This document shows, in pieces, positions 59,117 through 64,000 of a stretch of 64,000 nucleotides of DNA; position 1 is the first letter of the stretch, and each line of letters starts with the position of its first letter. The notes beneath the pieces were generated by a model. The model had not been told where the DNA came from and made no database searches. It saw only the letters and a program-made list of their open reading frames with translations. This DNA is from an uncultured Rhodopila sp. (GTDB lineage Bacteria; Pseudomonadota; Alphaproteobacteria; Acetobacterales; Acetobacteraceae), in contig NZ_CAJATU010000076.1 in assembly GCF_903944925.1 (NCBI RefSeq), forward strand, positions 40,193 to 104,192, read 5' to 3'. The position numbers and the translations under genes are program-made.

Positions 59117-59884
59117 GTGACGGCGGTTAAGCCTCGGGTAGGTCTCTTCGTGACCTGCCTGGTGGATACGCAGCGGCCGTCAGTCGGCTTCGCGGCGATC
59201 AAGCTGCTGGAGAGTGCCGGGTGCGTGGTGGAAGTTCCCCCGGCGCAGACCTGCTGCGGCCAGCCCGCCTATAACGCCGGCGATCGCCGGACCGCGCGGG
59301 ATCTGGCCGTGGGGATCGTCGCGGCCTTCAAGGACTTCGACTATGTCGTGGTCCCGTCCGGGTCATGCGCCGGGATGCTGAAGCACCATCTGCCGCACCT
59401 GTTCGACGAAGACCCCAACCTGCGGGACGAGGCGGACGCGCTGGCATCCAGGGTTTACGAGCTCGTCAGCTTCCTGACCGATGTGCTGGAGGTGAAGGAT
59501 ACCGGCGCCCGGTACGACGGCACGGTGACATATCACGACAGTTGCTCGGGACTGCGGGAACTGGGGATCAAGCAGCAGCCGCGCGATCTGCTGCGCGCGG
59601 CCGGGGCGACCGTGGTGGAGATGGCTGAACCCGAGATCTGCTGTGGATTCGGCGGCCTGTTCTGCGTGAAATACCCGGAAATCTCCGTCCGCATGGTGTC
59701 CGACAAGACCAAGGACATCGTGGCCACGGCGGCGGATACCCTGCTGGCCGGCGACATGGGCTGCCTGATGAACATGGCCGGGCGGCTGCAGCGCGAGGGC
59801 CACAAGGTGCAGGTCCGGCATATCGCCGAAGTGCTCGCAGGGATGACGGACGACCTGCCACCCATCGGCGAGCCGCGCGGTTAG
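59117..59884 (+). CDS. (Fe-S)-binding protein, LutA/YkgE-like CCG-domain
   Basis: A 255-residue cytosolic protein with two cysteine-rich CCG domains. The first ends QTCCGQPAYNAG with GSCAGMLKHH, and the second has SCSGLRELG and EICCGFGGLFCVK. It starts with GTG at 59117, three bases after timA. LutA-type proteins work with LutB and LutC in L-lactate oxidation. Neither partner is in the window, so this may be an orphan electron-transfer subunit. Confidence 0.87.
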   Translation: MTAVKPRVGLFVTCLVDTQRPSVGFAAIKLLESAGCVVEVPPAQTCCGQPAYNAGDRRTARDLAVGIVAAFKDFDYVVVPSGSCAGMLKHHLPHLFDEDPNLRDEADALASRVYELVSFLTDVLEVKDTGARYDGTVTYHDSCSGLRELGIKQQPRDLLRAAGATVVEMAEPEICCGFGGLFCVKYPEISVRMVSDKTKDIVATAADTLLAGDMGCLMNMAGRLQREGHKVQVRHIAEVLAGMTDDLPPIGEPRG

Positions 59885-60279
59885 CCGGCGTCGATGTCGG
59901 TCTTGCTGAATTCACTGCCGGTATAAAGCAGCAGCCGCCCGCGGTTCCTGGCGATTGCGTAGGCGAAGCAGTCGGCCAGGTTCAGGTCTGCCGGATGCCC
60001 CTGCCCCTTGCCGTAGCGCCGGAACGCATCCAGCGCCGCCGCGGCGTCCTTGGCGACGACCGGGACGACCTCTATCCCCGCCGCGGCGAGAAACCGCGAC
60101 ACATGCACTTCCGCCCGGTCCGCGGTGAGATCGAACTTCCTGCGCAGGCCGAGTGTCGCCTCGACGACCGATATCGGCGAGGTGATCGGGTTCGGCGAGT
60201 TGTCGATGGCCCGGGCCAGTTTCGCGGCATTCGACTCGTTCGTCAGGAGCGAGACTATGGCCGATGAGTCGATGTACAT
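59881..60279 (-). CDS. vapC: PIN-domain toxin VapC
   Basis: A 132-residue PIN ribonuclease. Acidic positions are in MYIDSSAIVSLL, SVVEATLGLRR and DLNLADCFAYAIA, and LLLYTGSEFSKTDI is the last strand. It would cleave RNA and be inhibited by the upstream VapB. Start overlaps the antitoxin stop by one base (TGATG). The stop overlaps the LutA-like stop tail-to-tail. Confidence 0.88.
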   Translation of the reverse strand: MYIDSSAIVSLLTNESNAAKLARAIDNSPNPITSPISVVEATLGLRRKFDLTADRAEVHVSRFLAAAGIEVVPVVAKDAAAALDAFRRYGKGQGHPADLNLADCFAYAIARNRGRLLLYTGSEFSKTDIDAG

Positions 60280-60518
60280 CAGGGATCGCCGCTGAGGTCA
60301 TCGAAGAACGCCTTGTCGGCTTCCAGGCCGGTTCTGGCGCGGGAGAGAATATCGTCCTGGATGGGACGGATACGCTCGATCAGCGAAAGCTTCTGGTCGA
60401 GGCGGGACAGTTCAGCCACCAAAGCCTGTTTGACGGCCTCGGTCTTGCTGATTTTCAGACGTGCGGCGAGCGTATCCGCGAGCTCGTTGACCGTTTCGCT
60501 TCGAATGTTCAGGGGCAT
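60279..60518 (-). CDS. vapB: VapB antitoxin (Rv0623/PSK-type)
   Basis: A 79-residue antitoxin of the PSK/Rv0623 transcription-factor-like family. A short ribbon-helix-helix start (MPLNIRSETVNELADTLAAR) is followed by KISKTEAVKQALVAELSRLD and a toxin-binding tail. The start at 60518 is preferred because the family begins with this sequence. Coupled to vapC. Confidence 0.87.
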   Translation of the reverse strand: MPLNIRSETVNELADTLAARLKISKTEAVKQALVAELSRLDQKLSLIERIRPIQDDILSRARTGLEADKAFFDDLSGDP

Positions 60519-60643
60519 GGGCACCGTGTGTAGGCGTTTTGTTGACTCTGCCTTTACGATACCCGGGTCGCGGCTTGCAGGCAAATCCGATGAATGCCGC
60601 TGCCGGGGGCAGCCCACCGGCACGCGTCGATAATGTCGGGGAG

Positions 60644-62380
60644 CTATGCCCCGCGCTGCTCGATCCCTGGCCGGTATTCAAAGCGCTCGCCGGCTTCCTT
60701 GCCGGCATTGTAGGCCCCCGGCAGGACTTTTTTGCGGGTCGTCGACTTGCGGTGAAAGGTCAGGCCCAGGCGCTCCATCTCGTCGTCGATCATCGAATCC
60801 TTGATCGGCACCAGTGCGCGCCCGTTGCTGCCGGCACCGGCCACGTCGCGAGCCTGGCGCAGGGTTCGGAGTTTCTGATTGATCCCCCGCGCCAAACCCA
60901 ATTGAAACGAGTTGGTGGCCGATCGGCGATGGCCGCTATCGGCCGCGCGGTAGAAGTCGCCGGCCTGGAACGCGGCTGTCTCGCTGATGAAGGCCAGCGC
61001 AATCAGATCGTGCAGGTAGACCGCCGCCTGCACATCGGCCGGCAGGCCGAAGAAGATATAGCGCAGCGTCGCGTCCTCGGCGGTCTCGGACCAGACCCGG
61101 CAGTCGAAGAACGCGGCAATGGTGCCCATGCAGTCATCGATCGGCCCCCGGCGCTTGCGGTCGGTTTCGATGCCGATGCCTTCACAGCTTTGCCTGCGCA
61201 GGTCGAGTTCGCTGAGGTTCAGCCCGTAGCGGTCGAGCAGTTCGGCGACCTTTTCCGCCGCCGCCAAGGCTTCCTGCTCGGTGCAGCCTTGCTCCACCGT
61301 CTTGGCGCGTAGGGCGCGGATGCGCTGCACCAGACGATCGAGATCGGTCGCGTCGTCGGATGGCCGGGCCGCGGATAGTTTCACCCGCTCGCGCAGCGAG
61401 TCGAACACGTGGCGGCCTTCAGGCGGAAACGAGCCGCCCGCGATGCCGGCATCGATCGCCGCGGCAACAGCATCAAGGTTTCCCCGCCCTGAACCATGCG
61501 CCGAGCGCAACGCCATGGTCTCTATCAGGACGGCGGCGATGCGCGTGTAGGCGCTCGCCAGGTCGGGTGCTCCGCCATTGCGGGCGATACCAACACTGAG
61601 CAGGGCGTCCATCAGAGCATCGTGGCCGGCGAAGCCACGCGCCTGAGCCAGTTCTCGAGCATTGGGTTCACGCCCGAGCCCGGCCCAGGCGGCGGCCAAC
61701 GCATCCAGCCGGTTCTCGCCGGGCCGGAACGGCAGCTTCGGCTTTCGCCCGGCAGCAGCGCCGGCGGCTGCGAGAGGTGCGATGGCGTTGCGGACAATGT
61801 GCCGGTAGACCGCCTCGGCGCAGCGGATGCCGTTGCCGAGGCCGAGATTGCCCGGGCGGACGAAACTGCGTGCGAGCGCCAGCGCTTCGTCGTCCAGCGG
61901 CACCAGAGGTCTCGCCGCGGCGATATGCGCGTCGTCGAGTGTTGCGAACAGACCAAACGACGCACCGTCGCGGATAGCGTTCGAGAACGGTGTCGGCACC
62001 AGAGTGAGGCGCTCGCCGGTGGCGAGATCTTCAAAACCGCGCTGCGAGATCCGCGCAAGCCGTATCCGGCTGCGGCGCAGCAGCGCCGCGGCGGCGAGGT
62101 CGTCCGCGGGCCGCCCCTTCATGGCGCGGGCCAGGCGATCGAAAGCGGTCGTCCCCATGAGGGAGGGGACACTGAGTGCGAGTTCCATGGCCAGCGATCG
62201 GGCGACCGGCCATTGCGGGGCGTGAACCGCCGAAAGGGTTCCGCCGAGCCACTCTCGTGCCATGGCTTCGGCCCTCTCGTGGCTGACGAAAGCCAGCGCC
62301 TCGGCACCCAGAGCCGCCAGCCGGTGGGGAGGGTTAATCGTCATCCGCGGATTGAACGATCGCGCCGGCCGCTCGGTCAA
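60644..62380 (-). CDS. DUF2786 domain protein
   Basis: A 578-residue protein. Residues about 350-400 match DUF2786 (LDRLVQRIRALRAKTVEQGC, AAEKVAELLDRYGLNLSELD). The following 170 residues look like the DUF7168 partner region (IDDCMGTIAAFFDCRVW, RYIFFGLPADVQAAVYLHDLI). The N-terminal 340 residues are Ala-rich helical and unassigned. There is no signal or membrane segment. DUF2786 proteins are often phage- or plasmid-linked and of unknown role. Single gene between vapBC and a SpoU methyltransferase. Confidence 0.75.
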   Translation of the reverse strand: MTERPARSFNPRMTINPPHRLAALGAEALAFVSHERAEAMAREWLGGTLSAVHAPQWPVARSLAMELALSVPSLMGTTAFDRLARAMKGRPADDLAAAALLRRSRIRLARISQRGFEDLATGERLTLVPTPFSNAIRDGASFGLFATLDDAHIAAARPLVPLDDEALALARSFVRPGNLGLGNGIRCAEAVYRHIVRNAIAPLAAAGAAAGRKPKLPFRPGENRLDALAAAWAGLGREPNARELAQARGFAGHDALMDALLSVGIARNGGAPDLASAYTRIAAVLIETMALRSAHGSGRGNLDAVAAAIDAGIAGGSFPPEGRHVFDSLRERVKLSAARPSDDATDLDRLVQRIRALRAKTVEQGCTEQEALAAAEKVAELLDRYGLNLSELDLRRQSCEGIGIETDRKRRGPIDDCMGTIAAFFDCRVWSETAEDATLRYIFFGLPADVQAAVYLHDLIALAFISETAAFQAGDFYRAADSGHRRSATNSFQLGLARGINQKLRTLRQARDVAGAGSNGRALVPIKDSMIDDEMERLGLTFHRKSTTRKKVLPGAYNAGKEAGERFEYRPGIEQRGA

Positions 62381-62389
62381 GGCTCCTGA

Positions 62390-62950
62390 TCACGGAGTCG
62401 CTACTGCGTTGCGGGCGGCATCCCGCCTTGCCGCGACGGTCAGGTAATACAGCACAACGGCAGTTGCGGTCGCGACGTTCAACGAGTTCACCATTCCCAA
62501 CATCGGCACCGCGACCGCGGCGTCGGCCTGGTCAAGCACCGCCTGGGAAACGCCGCCGATCTCTCCGCCGACAACGAGGCAGAGCGGGAACGCGGGTTCG
62601 ATGCGTTCAGGCGGCATGCTGCCGCTGGCAAGATCGGCGACGAGGATCCTGCTGCCCTGCCCTTTCAGCGCGCTGACCGCCACGGCCGCAGTCTCGGCAA
62701 GTTCCCATGGCACCCAGCGCTGTGCGCCCCGGGCGGCCTGAAGAAACCGCCGATTGCGACAATCCACCGGGGCGCCGCACACGATCAGCCGCTCGACCAG
62801 CATCGCGTCGCAAAGCCGGAAGATGGCGCCGAGGTTATAGGCCCGCTGCACGCCGTCGAGCACGATCTGTATAGGTAACCTCTGGATCGCGCGGAAGGCA
62901 ATCCGGTCAGGCTTGTCGCTTCTGATCTCGGCCGTCGTCAGGACTCGCAT
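62390..62950 (-). CDS. SpoU/TrmH-family RNA 2'-O-methyltransferase
   Basis: A 186-residue SPOUT enzyme with the three family motifs: motif 1 QRAYNLGAIFRLCDAM, motif 2 CLVVGGEIGGVSQ and motif 3 GMVNSLNVATATAVVLY. These form the trefoil-knot SAM site and methylate ribose in tRNA or rRNA. The start at 62950 (MRVLTTAEI) is preferred to an upstream ATG that adds a basic tail. It ends 9 bp before the DUF2786 gene on the same strand. The specific RNA target cannot be read. Confidence 0.86.
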   Translation of the reverse strand: MRVLTTAEIRSDKPDRIAFRAIQRLPIQIVLDGVQRAYNLGAIFRLCDAMLVERLIVCGAPVDCRNRRFLQAARGAQRWVPWELAETAAVAVSALKGQGSRILVADLASGSMPPERIEPAFPLCLVVGGEIGGVSQAVLDQADAAVAVPMLGMVNSLNVATATAVVLYYLTVAARRDAARNAVATP

Positions 62951-63121
62951 GGCCACGACGTACGCCCTTCTCCTCCGGATAGGAAGATCACGAGGACGCA
63001 GCCGATCGGCGTTGTCCGAATGGACGGTCGGCAGGGCTCGAGCCGCCGCTTTCTCCGTTGCGCCATCTGCAGGTCGCAAGCGCTGCCCCCAGCCGAACGG
63101 CAGGCCAAGCTGCGTCCACCG

Positions 63122-63330
63122 TCAGAAAAAGAAACCGCGGTGGCCGAAGGGGCCGGGAGTGTCATTGGTGGCGTTCGTCCAGTAATCATTCTCGGTTACC
63201 GTCACCGTATCGGCCGACGCCGAAACAACGCCATGGGCCTCCTGCACGTAGGGCGGAACGCCCGGCTCGCCGTTCGTCTCCAGGCCGATCGTCGTAGCGC
63301 CCTGGCCGAGGGTGGCGACGCCGGACATTT
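63122..63330 (-). pseudogene. C-terminal gene remnant next to an IS end
   Basis: A frame of about 68 codons reading SGVATLGQGATTIGLETNGE and ending DTPGPFGHRGFFF, then a stop at 63122. Its upstream side is cut abruptly by the probable IS end at 63331, and ATG 63328 falls at the junction by chance. I cannot name the family. Confidence 0.4.
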
Positions 63331-63590
63331 GTCGAGTGACAGGTTAAAATGGAATCACTCCTCGCTAAGTTATTGATTCTGCTAGGGGTCGATGACAGCA
63401 AAAAATGGAACGCGATGACAGGCCGGTGGAATCAGTGACAACCCACTGGAATCGACATGCCAACCCGCCAGAATCAGTGACAACCCGGTGGAATCGACAT
63501 GACTGCCTGGTGGAACCGATGACAGGCTGATGGAATCAGTGCCAATCCGGTGGAATCGGTGACAACCCGGTGGAACCACCACAGGTCGAC
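63331..63590. mobile_element. Probable IS21-type terminus with tandem 20-22 bp repeats
   Basis: The stretch starts TGTCGAGTGACAGG, a TG-type end. It contains GTGACAGG-N-ATGGAATCA and, from about 63415 to 63578, eight imperfect head-to-tail copies of 20-22 bp built on GTGACAACCCGGTGGAATC. Multiple terminal repeats of this size are typical of IS21-family ends. No istA or istB frame is visible downstream to 64000, so the element is either decayed or continues outside. Confidence 0.5.
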
Positions 63591-64000
63591 GGCCGACCTT
63601 GTGGGTGTTGGGCTTCCAGCTTCTGATGTCCGGTTCGCGGCGTTCGTCTCAACCGCGTTTGAGCGGATCTCTCTGGCCTTCCCGATGGCATCGGACTCAG
63701 CCATCGGACGCACCAAATGGCTGGCGCTCAGTTCGGAGAGCAGTTTGCAAGCATCACAGATTGCTCTGGATGAACGAATGGCCCGGCAGGCAAAAGCGAC
63801 GTAACAAACACTCCAGGCGATCCGCCGCTAGGCCGAACTTCCTACTTTAGTTTTACATAAACCTAAATCCGGCAGTTGGCGCCGTTTGGCATCGACGGGT
63901 CGGGGAGCAATTCAACCCATGGTAGGCGTTTACCCCGGGTGGAGGCGCAGCGGCGGCCGGAGTTGCCGTCCTTTCAGGAAGTGACGAAGGGCTTCGCTCA
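63591..64000. other. Right end of window, no gene recognised
   Basis: Both strands carry only short frames. The longest plus frame (63550-63804) starts inside the repeats and has no family resemblance. The segment 63830-63880 is AT-rich. Nothing can be supported here. Confidence 0.4.

Noticed and set aside
63415..63578. CRISPR array
   Set aside because: Repeats are 20-22 bp, head-to-tail and imperfect, with no spacers between them and no cas genes.

Overview
The window is 64 kb of high-GC (roughly two-thirds G+C) DNA from an alphaproteobacterial chromosome. The best guess is Rhodospirillales/Acetobacteraceae. Support comes from a squalene-hopene cyclase cluster, SecB next to a TimA-type Tim44 protein, a STAS-fused MlaE transporter, an alphaproteobacterial GyrA with an acidic C-terminal insert, DUF1489 and DUF3035 proteins, and dispersed GC-rich palindromes. 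Most of it is housekeeping DNA, interrupted by small scars of mobile or addiction elements.

Layout. 1-4.5 kb: the 5' part of a ferredoxin-NADP reductase, then a GT2 glycosyltransferase and a translationally coupled trio (acyl-CoA dehydrogenase, PIG-L deacetylase, NodS-like methyltransferase) that looks like an uncharacterised small-molecule or glycan-modification pathway. 4.5-6.3 kb: an intact Phd/VapC-type module, a second toxin-antitoxin pair whose toxin is frameshifted, and a serine-recombinase stub. 6.3-16.2 kb (minus strand): hopanoid genes (hpnE, shc, hpnG), DUF1489, a CysQ-like phosphatase and a 1498-residue glycosyltransferase with four N-terminal beta-sandwich-like modules, two GT2-type domains and a GT9 domain. 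16.3-21.4 kb: a small repeat protein, hldE, a CoA-binding/O-acetylhomoserine sulfhydrylase fusion and another GT2.

21.7-29.4 kb: a Tim44-like membrane protein, an MFS exporter, a photoactive-yellow-protein-like PAS protein, and a large hybrid sensor kinase. The kinase receiver has Glu in place of the phospho-acceptor Asp, and its first ATG is followed directly by TAA. 29.6-34.2 kb: tRNA-Lys, two cyclophilins, coaD and gyrA. 34.4-38.3 kb: an ArsR-led operon of AHSA1/SRPBCC, GST, DUF1428 and PhnB-like proteins. 38.3-40.9 kb: hflX, then a decayed recombinase with a frameshifted homing-endonuclease-associated-repeat protein, abutting a toxin reduced to its C-terminal half with an intact antitoxin.

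41-46.3 kb (minus strand): a methyltransferase, a COG4280-type membrane protein with a TTG-started micro-protein, and the Mla/MCE lipid transport operon. 46.5-46.7 kb: a 210-bp long-inverted-repeat element. 46.7-54.4 kb: a divergent pair of transglutaminase-like proteins, an extradiol dioxygenase, a repeat-containing probably extracellular protein, and hypotheticals. 54.4-60.5 kb: MFS, a membrane J-domain protein, secB, a histidine phosphatase, TimA, a LutA-like protein and VapBC. 60.6-64 kb: a DUF2786 protein, a SpoU methyltransferase, and a gene remnant cut by what looks like an IS21-type end with tandem 20-22 bp repeats.

The strongest leads for something undescribed are the GT2/ACAD/PIG-L/NodS-like cluster, the PYP-like protein beside a receiver-altered kinase, and the giant multi-module glycosyltransferase. 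All functions are inferred from sequence reading alone.
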